Origin: Nitrospira sp.
GTDB lineage: Bacteria; Nitrospirota; Nitrospiria; Nitrospirales; Nitrospiraceae
Assembly: GCA_019636815.1 (NCBI GenBank)
Contig: JAHBWT010000044.1
Span: 1-33,862, forward strand
Length of the DNA: 33,862 bases
Direction of reading: 5' to 3'
In this document: positions 18,501 through 24,376 of the stretch, piece after piece
Layout of the letters: every line of letters begins with the position of its first letter
Numbering within the stretch: position 1 is the stretch's first letter
Program-made: the position numbers and the translations under genes
The notes under the pieces: generated by a model
Seen by the model: only the letters and a program-made list of their open reading frames with translations
What the model was told of the DNA's origin: nothing
The model's database searches: none

Positions 18501-18598
18501 ATACGACACCCGTGGTGTACCTCTACCTCGACCGGATGCGGTTGCGCTTCCTGCGGATGCGGGGGAGGGCCATGACGACGAAGCCGCTTCCTCAATGA
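15500..18598 (+). CDS. mdtC: RND efflux pump permease, MdtC type
   Basis: Second RND permease, 1032 residues, complete and clearly related to the previous one. It starts with the MdtC-like [20 protein letters not shown] and [20 protein letters not shown]. The proton relay Asp401-Asp402 is in [20 protein letters not shown]. The later signatures [34 protein letters not shown] and [20 protein letters not shown] are intact. ATG 15500 overlaps the stop of the MdtB-type gene (ATGA), so the three pump genes are translationally coupled. In E. coli MdtB and MdtC assemble as B2C and MdtC is the more flexible subunit; the same partnership is inferred here. No outer-membrane channel gene follows, so the pump must borrow one from elsewhere. 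It ends the operon; I see no clear terminator after it. Confidence 0.93.
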   Translation: MNVSAPFIHRPVATTLLTVGVTLVGLVAFQFLPVAALPQVEFPTISVSAYLPGGSPETMATSVAAPLERQFARIAGVTEMTSTSTLGSTGITLQFELDRNIDGAARDVQAAIMAARGDLPSTLPSSPRYRKINPADAPILILALTSDIVSRGRMYDVASTILQQKLSQIDGVGQVTVGGGSLPAVRVDLNLTALNKYGIGLGDVRRLLGDTNVNRPKGQLTDGPRIWELRANDQLHDAEEYLPLIVSYRDGRAVRLSDVATVEHSVEDLRTTGLANGSPAVLIIINRQPEANIIATADRIRAMLPQLEASIPGSMTLSVVVDRTPAIRASLHDVERTLAISVLLVILVVFLFLRDVRATLIPCVAVPVSLISTFGVMYLFDYSLDNLSLMALTIATGFVVDDAIVVLENISRYREQGMAPFQAALRGAREVTFTVLSMTLSLVAVFLPILLMGGMMGRLFREFAVTLSVAILVSLVVSLTATPMMCARILKPHRAEARGRWYRFSERVFEGMRGGYARSLTWVLRHQRSMLALTLATMAVSAYFYTIVPKGFFPQQDTGRMFGNIHAAQDISFQAMRQKLTEVADIIRSDPAVETVTGFSGGSGNTNTARLFIGLKPLHERRISVDQVIARLRPKLATVPGAPTVLQAIQDLRIGGRASSAQYQYTLQGVDLAELNNWALRVEHRLRTLPEIADVNSDLQDKGLQSLVVFDRSTASRLGLSPQLIDDTLYDAFGQRQVSILYTPLNQYRVVMGVAPQYWQDPATLREIYVRSAAGAQVPLSAVARFEPTNTLLLVNHHGQFPGVTLSFNMASGVSLGQAVHAIEESMREIGLPAGIRGSFQGAAKAFQASVESQPLLILAALVTMYIVLGILYESYVHPLTILSTLPSAGVGALLALLLFKIELSMIALIGIILLIGIVKKNAIIMIDFALDTERKEGKPPEDAIYEACLLRFRPIMMTTTAALFGALPLALGTGVGSELRQPLGVAIVGGLLVSQLLTLYTTPVVYLYLDRMRLRFLRMRGRAMTTKPLPQ

Positions 18599-19043
18599 CC
18601 TTCGACAACCGGCTGGAGAAGTCTCCCGCCCTCATGGATCAGGATCACAAAGGGGAGCCTGGAGAGCAAGCTGCCGCACGGGGTTGCATGCGGTCCGCAT
18701 TGAACTCCCGGATAAATACGTGCCGATCCGCTGCGGCGGATATGCGGTGCGGGCTGCGCATCGCCTTCGGCCTCTAGGTCACGACACTTCGTGCTGTACC
18801 GCACAAGGCCGGGAACGGGATGGAAGAGCAAAGATTGGAGAAAGTATATAGATCATGGGCAGTGTCCGTGACGCATATTGCTTCATCTACAAGCGAGGTC
18901 CTGGGGATTTGTGCCCCATATCGGCAATGCACTCATCGAGTCTGGCAGTTTCAAGTCTTTGTTTCCCCAAACCATGTGGTCGTAGACCTCCAGAAAACCT
19001 TGAGAGGCATCAGAATCGCACAGAGGAAGGTATTGCGCCTGTC
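18599..19043. other. Non-coding gap between the efflux operon and the CBS gene
   Basis: About 445 bases with no recognisable gene, RNA or repeat. Short open frames here have no family features, and the one that runs in-frame into the CBS gene from 18855 looks random before residue 60. I see no strong hairpin for ending the efflux operon. Confidence 0.35.
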
Positions 19044-19271
19044 ATGGCAAAGGACCTCAACCGTCTGACGGCTGAGTATGTAATGGCCAAGGATCGCATC
19101 TCCGTGACTGAAGATACGAGCAGCAATGAAGCTGTAAAGCTCATGGAGGACAAACGGCTCCTCAACCTTCCGGTCATGAAGAACGGCAAAGTCGCGTACT
19201 CGATCACGCGGCATGATATCCTGCGGGCATGGATTGGTCTTGGCGTATCTATTGAAGATCGGTCTGCCTGA
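19044..19271 (+). CDS. Single CBS-domain protein, possibly a fragment
   Basis: The frame encodes one CBS motif: LTAEYVMAKDRISVTEDTSS, NEAVKLMEDKRLLNLPVMKN, GKVAYSITRHDILRAWIGLG. CBS domains usually come in pairs and bind adenosyl ligands to regulate a partner. Here only the second half of a pair appears to be present, with 75 residues in all. The open frame extends upstream to 18855, but that part (Ser/Cys/Pro-rich) is not CBS-like, so I place the start at ATG 19044; no strong ribosome site marks it. It may be a decayed two-CBS protein that lost its first domain, or a free-standing single CBS. No enzyme or transporter domain is attached. Function unknown. Confidence 0.5.
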   Translation: MAKDLNRLTAEYVMAKDRISVTEDTSSNEAVKLMEDKRLLNLPVMKNGKVAYSITRHDILRAWIGLGVSIEDRSA

Positions 19272-19416
19272 AGGCGCGGGGGCGGATTCGTGGGTGGTCA
19301 TTGGTTGTATTTCTCAAAACGCGTACAGGCGAGCCGATCAAGTTCGAGATGCCGAAGTCGCCGAAGTAGAATAAGGCCGATTGAATTCTCAGATTTCAGA
19401 ATGGAGGTAGAGGGTA

Positions 19417-20070
19417 ATGGTTATGATGAGGAGCTTACGTTTTGGATTTGGGGCAGTCGCATTGACTGTCGCGATGACCGTGTTCCCTGTTTTTGCCGGT
19501 GAAGGCCATGGGAAGATGGGACATGGTGGTCACGATCAGGAAGACCAACATGATGATGGCGGGCACTATCTGAAACATCTGTTGAAGCATGCCAAAGAGT
19601 TTGAATTGACACAGGAGCAGATCGGCAAGCTCAAGGCCATCCAGCTGGACTTCAAACGCTCGGAGGCCAGGTTGGAGGCTGACACCAAGGTGGCGAAGCT
19701 CGAACTGCACGCGCTGTTGGAGGAGGAGCAGGCTGACCTTAATGCGATCAAAGCAAAAGTTGAGGAACTGAAAAAGGCGGAAGGGGCCTACCTGTTCGAG
19801 GGGATCAAAAGTACGCGCACAGCCACGGCCCTATTGACTCTCGATCAACGGGAAAAAGACCGTGCCCATCGTGAACAAATGAAGAGTAAAAGCGAAGGAC
19901 AGCGCGGAGGCAGAATGGGCGGTATGGGTAGAGGTGGGATGATGGATGGGAGAGGCGAAATGGGCGGCATGATGGGGAGCATGGGAGGTAGCGGGCGTGG
20001 GCAGGGTGGACACGACGGTGGCGATCATGGGAGTGGAGGATCCGACGGAGGTCAGCAACATCAGCATTGA
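19417..20070 (+). CDS. Spy-like periplasmic protein with Met/Gly/His-rich tail
   Basis: A 217-residue exported helical protein. The signal peptide is residues 1-27 (cleavage near VFA-GEG). A His/Asp-rich stretch follows (GHGKMGHGGHDQEDQHDDGG), then the LTxxQ-type helical core (FELTQEQIGKLKAIQLDFKR to LLTLDQREKDRAHREQ). The last 55 residues are low-complexity, Gly/Met-rich then Gly/His-rich (GGRMGGMGRGGMMDGRGEMG and so on), ending HQH. Such Met and His clusters commonly bind Cu, Ni or Zn, so a metal-buffering or metal-sensing chaperone role is likely. A site GGAGGT lies eight bases before ATG 19417. It stands alone, unlike its relative at 8999, and the two share only the core motifs. Composition of the tail could also reflect simple-repeat expansion. 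Confidence 0.75.
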   Translation: MVMMRSLRFGFGAVALTVAMTVFPVFAGEGHGKMGHGGHDQEDQHDDGGHYLKHLLKHAKEFELTQEQIGKLKAIQLDFKRSEARLEADTKVAKLELHALLEEEQADLNAIKAKVEELKKAEGAYLFEGIKSTRTATALLTLDQREKDRAHREQMKSKSEGQRGGRMGGMGRGGMMDGRGEMGGMMGSMGGSGRGQGGHDGGDHGSGGSDGGQQHQH

Positions 20071-20264
20071 TAATCGACGTCAATTTGCGACAGGGCGCGC
20101 CTGCTTGAGCCCAGAAGTTTCCCAGCACATGCCGTTGTCGATCGAGTATCAATGGCGTAAGATCTCATCAAGCGACGAGAATCTGAAAACGGTTGCCGAG
20201 TTTCCTTGGCATAGACCTGGCTTTTCAGAAAGAAGAACATTCTTCACCCACGGAGGGATTCACC

Positions 20265-20576
20265 ATGGCAAATCGGGACGGGAGAAGCTCACCTGAAACG
20301 GTTTTCCTCGCATTTCTCGGCGGGGCAATCGGGGGCATGATCGCCGGCATCCTTCTCGCGCCGAAATCCGGCGAGGAAACACGTCGTGTGCTAAAAGGCC
20401 ATGCTCAACGGACGGAAGAAGAGATCATCGAGAAAGCCAAAGAAGCGCGAGCGGCGCTTGACGAGGTGATTGAGCGGGGCAAGCATTTTGTGGAGGAGAG
20501 GCGTGCGGACGTGGAAGCGGCGGTGAAGGCCGGTCGAGACGCGATGAAAGAAAGAGTGGAAAAATACCGTGGCTGA
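20265..20576 (+). CDS. YtxH-domain-like small membrane protein
   Basis: A 103-residue protein with one glycine-rich transmembrane helix (about 13-32: FLAFLGGAIGGMIAGILLAP) followed by KSGEETRR and a long charged helix to the C-terminus. This is the YtxH/gas-vesicle-like pattern: GGxxGxxxGxLxAPxSGxExR, then an amphipathic coiled coil. Function is unknown even in characterised genomes; members are often general-stress-induced. The ATG at 20265 follows GGAGG at eight bases. The same frame is open from 20193, but that extension has no site. It lies upstream of hemerythrin and cytochrome genes with gaps of over 100 bases, so co-transcription is uncertain. Confidence 0.78.
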   Translation: MANRDGRSSPETVFLAFLGGAIGGMIAGILLAPKSGEETRRVLKGHAQRTEEEIIEKAKEARAALDEVIERGKHFVEERRADVEAAVKAGRDAMKERVEKYRG

Positions 20577-20699
20577 TGGCGATCAGGCTATCCATTCGCC
20601 GTCTCGTTCAATGGAGCATTCGGTTGTGACGAAGCGGAAGGCCGCCACGGAGTACCCATTTGCGTAGGACACTAATTTAACTTATCCAAGGATAAAGCC

Positions 20700-21179
20700 A
20701 TGAGTGAATCTCAGACCATCACGACATTCTATGAAAAAGACCACGACCGCCTGGACGACTTGTTTAAGACCTTTCAAACAATGAAGCGGTCGGACTTTCC
20801 CAAGGCGAAGGAAGCATTCAAGGACTTTAAGACCGGCCTGCAGCGCCATATCGTGTGGGAAGAGGAGCTGCTGTTTCCGATGTGGGAAGAGAAAACCGGG
20901 ATGGTCGAGGACGGGCCGACGCCCATGATGCGATTTGAACATGACCAAATCAAGCAACTGCTTGACGCCATTCACCAAAAGGTGGAGGCCCAGAATCTCG
21001 ATACCGACCAGGACGAGCAGGCGCTGTCAAACCTCTTGAGTTCTCACAATAGGAAGGAAGAACGGGCGCTGTATCCCGCAATCGATAACGTCATCAGCCC
21101 GGACGAGTGCGCCAGAGTCTTCAGCGACATGAAAACTATTCCGGAGGACCGGTCCAATGCCTGTTGCAGTGAGCATTGA
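20700..21179 (+). CDS. Hemerythrin-domain (HHE) protein
   Basis: A 159-residue four-helix hemerythrin-like protein that would bind a non-heme di-iron centre. Candidate ligands are all present: His15 (KDHDRL), His50 and Glu54 (HIVWEEELLFP), His81 (EHDQIK), His116 and Glu120 (SHNRKEERALYP). This is the single-domain HHE type. Possible roles are O2 or NO sensing, oxygen storage, or iron-sulfur repair as in YtfE/RIC. Cys155-Cys156 near the C-terminus (SNACCSEH) is unusual. AAGGA precedes the ATG at seven bases. The next gene, a c-type cytochrome, begins inside or just after its 3' end, so both are probably on one transcript and may act in the same oxygen or electron-transfer process. Confidence 0.88.
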   Translation: MSESQTITTFYEKDHDRLDDLFKTFQTMKRSDFPKAKEAFKDFKTGLQRHIVWEEELLFPMWEEKTGMVEDGPTPMMRFEHDQIKQLLDAIHQKVEAQNLDTDQDEQALSNLLSSHNRKEERALYPAIDNVISPDECARVFSDMKTIPEDRSNACCSEH

Positions 21180-21210
21180 CAGTGATCGAATAAAAAGGGG
21201 AGGCGGCGTG

Positions 21211-21723
21211 GTGGAACAAGCTGCGAGTGAGAGTGGGCAGAGATCTCTATCTTTGCTCTTTGCTCGCAACCTCCATCTCTTGGCCCCAGTGATGGTCTCG
21301 CTCAGCCTGCTCTTCACGAGTAGCCTGGGAATGGAGCTGCTGTCGCCGTCGCTCTCCGCATGGGCTGAATCCCCCACCGCACAACCGACCGGAAAACTAA
21401 AAGGTAATATCATGCGGGGCCGGGAGATTTTCAACGGGAAAGGTGTCTGTTACTACTGTCATGGCATCGATGGGTATATCGGGAAAAGACCTCGATTGGA
21501 AGCGGACACCGCTACACTCATCGCGAAACTGAATCCTCCCCCGACCGATTTGCGGAACCCCGAGGTTCAGCGCCTGAAGACCAATAAGGAACGTGCCCGT
21601 GCCATTCGGGAAGGCCATCCCGGCACCGGTATGTTTCCCGACACCACCATGACCGATCAGGACCTCGCCGATACGTTGCTCTACCTCGCGCTCATCAGAA
21701 GGGACCCTCATCCGGAGCAGTAG
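21211..21723 (+). CDS. Monoheme c-type cytochrome, periplasmic
   Basis: A class I-like cytochrome c with one heme site CYYCH and an axial Met most likely in the TGMFPDTTMTDQDLADTLLYL region. An N-terminal hydrophobic signal (LLAPVMVSLSLLFTSSLG, cleavage near AWA-ESP) sends it to the periplasm. Start choice: GTG 21211 or GTG 21208, both after GGGGAGG. The frame also opens at ATG 21157 with GGAGG nine bases upstream, which would overlap the hemerythrin gene by 23 bases but leave a long charged region before the signal. I prefer 21211. It probably carries electrons between complexes; the partner is not encoded here. It forms a likely operon with the hemerythrin gene. Confidence 0.85.
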   Translation: MEQAASESGQRSLSLLFARNLHLLAPVMVSLSLLFTSSLGMELLSPSLSAWAESPTAQPTGKLKGNIMRGREIFNGKGVCYYCHGIDGYIGKRPRLEADTATLIAKLNPPPTDLRNPEVQRLKTNKERARAIREGHPGTGMFPDTTMTDQDLADTLLYLALIRRDPHPEQ

Positions 21724-21766
21724 GATCGGGAGTTGGCGTAAGAAGCCTCGTCTTTGGTTGGAGCAC

Positions 21767-21829
21767 ATGGTGGGTAAAACAACAACTCGCTACGATGTTG
21801 CCGCGCATCTTCGCACCCAAGCGGCTTAG
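21767..21829 (+). pseudogene. N-terminal remnant of an addiction-module antidote protein
   Basis: Twenty codons and a stop, reading MVGKTTTRYDVAAHLRTQAA. The TTTRYDVAxHLRT part is the usual N-terminus of HigA-like 'probable addiction module antidote' proteins, which continue with EEDMAAYL-type residues and an HTH. Here a stop follows at once and no HTH is found downstream. It is a short match, so the call is tentative. Confidence 0.35.
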
Positions 21830-21849
21830 TACCTTTTCGATTTTTAGCG

Positions 21850-22068
21850 ATGCGGAAGTGCTATGACTTCTCCAAGATGAAAAAGCGTAAGAACCCGTAC
21901 GCCAAATATTTGAAACAGCCGGTCACGATGCGGTTGGATCGTGATACGGTCGCCTATTTCAAGTCCATCGCTGAAGAAATGGGAATCCCATATCAAAGCT
22001 TGATCAATCTCTACCTTCGCGACTGCGCCATGCATCACCGCAAGTTACACATAAAGTGGGCATCGTAG
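21850..22068 (+). CDS. CopG/BrnA-like antitoxin without a visible toxin
   Basis: A 72-residue DNA-binding antitoxin-like protein. The N-terminus MRKCYDFSKMKKRKNPYAKY is characteristic of this group. A ribbon-helix-helix part follows (QPVTMRLDRDTVAYFKSIAE, then MGIPYQSLINLYLRDC), ending HRKLHIKW. In complete systems a small RelE-like or BrnT-like toxin gene lies next to it. None is found on either side: upstream is an antidote-protein scrap and the cytochrome gene, downstream an eroded XRE gene. It is therefore an orphan. No good ribosome site precedes the ATG, so expression is doubtful, but the frame is intact and its N-terminus matches the family. It may persist as an 'anti-addiction' protein or be passing out of use. 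Confidence 0.7.
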   Translation: MRKCYDFSKMKKRKNPYAKYLKQPVTMRLDRDTVAYFKSIAEEMGIPYQSLINLYLRDCAMHHRKLHIKWAS

Positions 22069-22108
22069 ATCTCTGAGGAAACAATTTAGGGCATCCGTGA
22101 ATACGAAC

Positions 22109-22246
22109 ATGACCAAATCAAGCGGCAATGCTTTTTATTGATATCGGCTTTGATCAGGATGAAGCAGTGGTGTTCCAGATGCGCGCCAGTCTCATGAGTG
22201 ACCTTCGGCTCTACATTGAAAAACAGGTTGGAAACGCTCAGAGTGA
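22109..22246 (+). pseudogene. Broken XRE-family (HigA2-like) regulator, 5' part only
   Basis: Reading from ATG 22109 gives MTKSSGNAF and then stops. Removing one T from the T-run at 22132-22136 gives IDIGFDQDEAVVFQMRASLM, SDLRLYIEKQ. Adding one base near 22226 continues GWKRSE to a TGA at 22244. This is the N-terminal part of the XRE antitoxins that read 'NVF.DLGF..EEA..L.MRA.LM..LR..I...GWTQ.EAA'. The HTH part that should follow is missing. Two indels and a truncation make a sequencing error unlikely to explain all of it. Confidence 0.5.
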
Positions 22247-22288
22247 AGGGGAAATGTGATAAGAGATTTAACCTGTTAACTTCGAGAT

Positions 22289-23343
22289 ATGGCTTGTATC
22301 TATCCAGGCCCACACAGCTCGATGTCTGAGGAGCATTACTTGCCAGCTGCTCTCGGAAGGTTCAAGGGGTATGAGCCGCTACTGGATAGACTTTGTCGCG
22401 ATTGCAATAAACAAATAGGTAACACGTGTGAAGAGCCCTTTCTCCGAGCTGGACCTATTGCATTTTTAGATGGTTGGTTGGAAACGAAGGCAGAGATGGT
22501 CCTCCACCATCTCCTTTTTACCGAGGAGCAGGTGGTGCACGATCGCTTTATATGACAGGTCGTCTGGACGGTTTTGACTTTGACGTACTGTTTGAGGTCA
22601 AACCAGGCACTGAAGACGTATACCCTCTCCGCCAAGTCGTCTTCGACCATCCGATCGCGGGCCGCCAACCTGTTCCGATTTTGGACCGGATGAAAGACAA
22701 TCCCACTGCTCTTAGTGAGTATCTAAGAGAGCAGGGCATTGAGGGTGCTAAGCCTGTCCACGTATTCGCAACACCTGATGAAATCCCGTGGTTGACCAAT
22801 CTGCTACTCAGTGCGGTGGGAACCACACCAGGTGGAAAATGGCAAACATTAGACGTTCATGCCCAGCGCATCGGCCTTGTGGTCCGAGCAGGTGTCAACG
22901 AAACCCACTTCCGGGCGGTTGCCAAGATTGCGTTCCACTACGCACTCAAGGTGCTCCCAGACCTGACGGGCTTTGAACCTGAATTTAATGCAATTAAGCA
23001 GTTCATCTGGGAAGGCGGGCATTCAAACCGCTTCGTTCACAAGCAGGGTGAACAATTTGTCCTTAACTTCCGCCAAGGCTATAGGCCATCCTGTTGGTCA
23101 CACATTCTGGCAGTAACCTGCAACTACAACGAAATCGTAGGATATACTCAATTCTTTGCAGGTCCGAGATCGCTACCACTGCCATATAGGATCAGGATTG
23201 GATCAAACCCTTCCAGGATTATTAGCCGAACCATACAGCATGCACATCAGTTCATAATTCTTCCTCAAACCGAAAAATCAGGTTACATCGGTGTGATGGA
23301 AGATCTCCAGACTGCCAACTATGTGTCAGTTGGAATCAGATAA
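22289..23343 (+). pseudogene. HNH-endonuclease-like protein split by a one-base frameshift
   Basis: Two overlapping frames make one protein. The first (22289-22555) begins with an HNH-like zinc-finger segment: Cys3, the SEEHYLPAALG motif with the catalytic-type His, and LCRDCNKQIG, the second Cys pair. After AGPIAF it leaves the gene's frame and ends at 22555. The second frame, usable from about 22474 to 23343, continues WLVGNEGRDG and then about 270 residues with no domain I recognise (FEVKPGTEDVYPLRQVVFDH, then ADHPQ-like segments to YVSVGIR). Adding one T to the T5 run at 22463-22467 joins them into about 350 residues. The first Cys pair of the HNH zinc site is imperfect (CIYPGPH). The region is AT-richer than its neighbours, suggesting transfer. 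Restriction or phage-defence use is possible but unproven. Confidence 0.65.
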
Positions 23344-23411
23344 GTAATTTTCGATAAAATACGTTCATTTAAGGAGAGTTTGCATTTGGAGAAGGGGGAT
23401 GGAGCGATTTC

Positions 23412-23630
23412 TTACATGGTGTGTCGTGGTGATTCGATTCGTATTCTCGCATCCACGATCCGGCAGCCTTGGCCGGGTGGGAGGGAAAAAATCGGATTCA
23501 AGTCGAGTTCGCTGATCTCGGAAAGCGCTTCGGCAAGCTGAGCGATACGGAGCAAGACATCTCCAGCTGCCTTCAGATCGGCGGTCGGTTGATCACGGCC
23601 GCCATTGCAACAACGCGAACTTTCGCCTGC
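23412..23630 (-). pseudogene. Decayed C-terminal fragment of a second ADP-forming acyl-CoA ligase
   Basis: The minus frame contains LLRIAQLAEALSEISELDLN, PIFSLPPGQGCRIVDARIR, matching the last residues of the intact ligase gene at 24377-27109. Forty-four bases (from 23440 and from 24393) are identical in the two copies. Further into the gene the similarity falls but stays homologous (GGRDQPTADL against GYRGHPPADL), so this is a diverged paralogue or orthologue. A further shift near 23610 separates a KFALLQ piece. Nothing of the rest of the protein remains. The HigB-HigA pair lies between the two tails. Confidence 0.65.
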
Positions 23631-23642
23631 CATTGACCACTA

Positions 23643-23671
23643 TTGAGGCCTATTACGGGTGCCGTTATAAT
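23643..23671 (+). promoter_or_regulatory. Promoter of the higBA operon
   Basis: TTGAGG (23643-23648), a 17-base spacer and a perfect TATAAT (23666-23671). Transcription would begin about seven bases later, at or next to the GTG at 23679 that starts the toxin. The mRNA would then be leaderless or nearly so. Confidence 0.55.
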
Positions 23672-23678
23672 GGAGCCC

Positions 23679-23972
23679 GTGATACGCTCGTTCGGGAATC
23701 GAGGCACCGAGGAAATATTTGACGGCGTCGATTCCGAAATAGTCAGAAAAACATGTCCCCGAAATCTGTGGAAGGTTGCCAGAAGGAAACTGGATCAGAT
23801 TAATCGCGTGAAAGATCTTACTGAGCTCGCTGTGCCGCCAGGAAATCGCCTCGAACGGTTGCGGGCGGACCGGAGCGGACAGCACAGCATTAGGATCAAC
23901 GATCAATACAGGGTCTGTTTTCGATGGGAGGCTGGAGATGTCTACGAGGTTGAGATCACGGATTATCACTAA
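23679..23972 (+). CDS. higB: HigB-type toxin (RelE superfamily)
   Basis: A 97-residue ribosome-dependent mRNA interferase of the HigB/RelE group. Family landmarks: GTG IRSFGNRGTEEIFDG at the N-terminus, the central LWKVARRKLDQINRVKDLTE, LAVPPGNRLERL, and the C-terminal QHSIRINDQYRVCFRW, then EVEITDYH. The start is decided by the promoter: an upstream in-frame ATG at 23670 lies inside the -10 box, whereas GTG 23679 gives the usual MIRSF start and the usual length. The gene precedes its antitoxin, which is the normal order for hig systems. Its stop is eight bases before the antitoxin's likely GTG. All conserved residues seem present, so the toxin is probably active and kept in check by the neighbouring HigA. 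Confidence 0.9.
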   Translation: MIRSFGNRGTEEIFDGVDSEIVRKTCPRNLWKVARRKLDQINRVKDLTELAVPPGNRLERLRADRSGQHSIRINDQYRVCFRWEAGDVYEVEITDYH

Positions 23973-23979
23973 GAGACCG

Positions 23980-24330
23980 GTGACCACTGATTTGCAGAGC
24001 CGCTCGCAAGATCTTGTTGCACGCCGGCTGCCTTGTCGGCGGCCACCTACCCGTCCGGGCGAAATGTTGCTGGAGGAGTTCGTCAAGCCGCTGGGCATAA
24101 CCCAATCGGAGTTGGCGGTCCGCCTGGGCATCTCGTTCCCCCGGCTCAATGAAATCATCCGGGGCAAGCGTTCGATCACGTCAGATACCGCGCTCCGGCT
24201 GGCGCGTGTCCTAGGGATGTCTGCTGACTTCTGGCTGGGGCTACAGGTGGACTGGGATCTCTGGCACGCTATGCACGGCTCGAAGGCCAGCGAAATCCAC
24301 CGTCTTGAGCCCCTTCGCCCTTCAGCCTGA
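23980..24330 (+). CDS. higA: HigA-type antitoxin (XRE helix-turn-helix)
   Basis: A 116-residue antitoxin of the HigA family. The core begins RPPTRPGEMLLEEFVKPLGI, then the helix-turn-helix TQSELAVRLGISFPRLNEII, then RGKRSITSDTALRLARVLGM and SADFWLGLQVDWDLWHA. These are the classic HigA segments. A 25-residue N-terminal extension (QSRSQDLVARRLPCRR) precedes the usual start. The frame is open back to ATG 23938, which would overlap higB by 35 bases; I prefer GTG 23980, which lies just after the higB stop. It should bind HigB and repress the operon promoter at 23643-23671. The 3' end lies 46 bases from the convergent stop of the acyl-CoA ligase gene. Confidence 0.88.
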   Translation: MTTDLQSRSQDLVARRLPCRRPPTRPGEMLLEEFVKPLGITQSELAVRLGISFPRLNEIIRGKRSITSDTALRLARVLGMSADFWLGLQVDWDLWHAMHGSKASEIHRLEPLRPSA

Positions 24331-24376
24331 CCAGGCTTCCCGCATGACACTGTTAGCTGAGTTGAGGATAAGGGGT

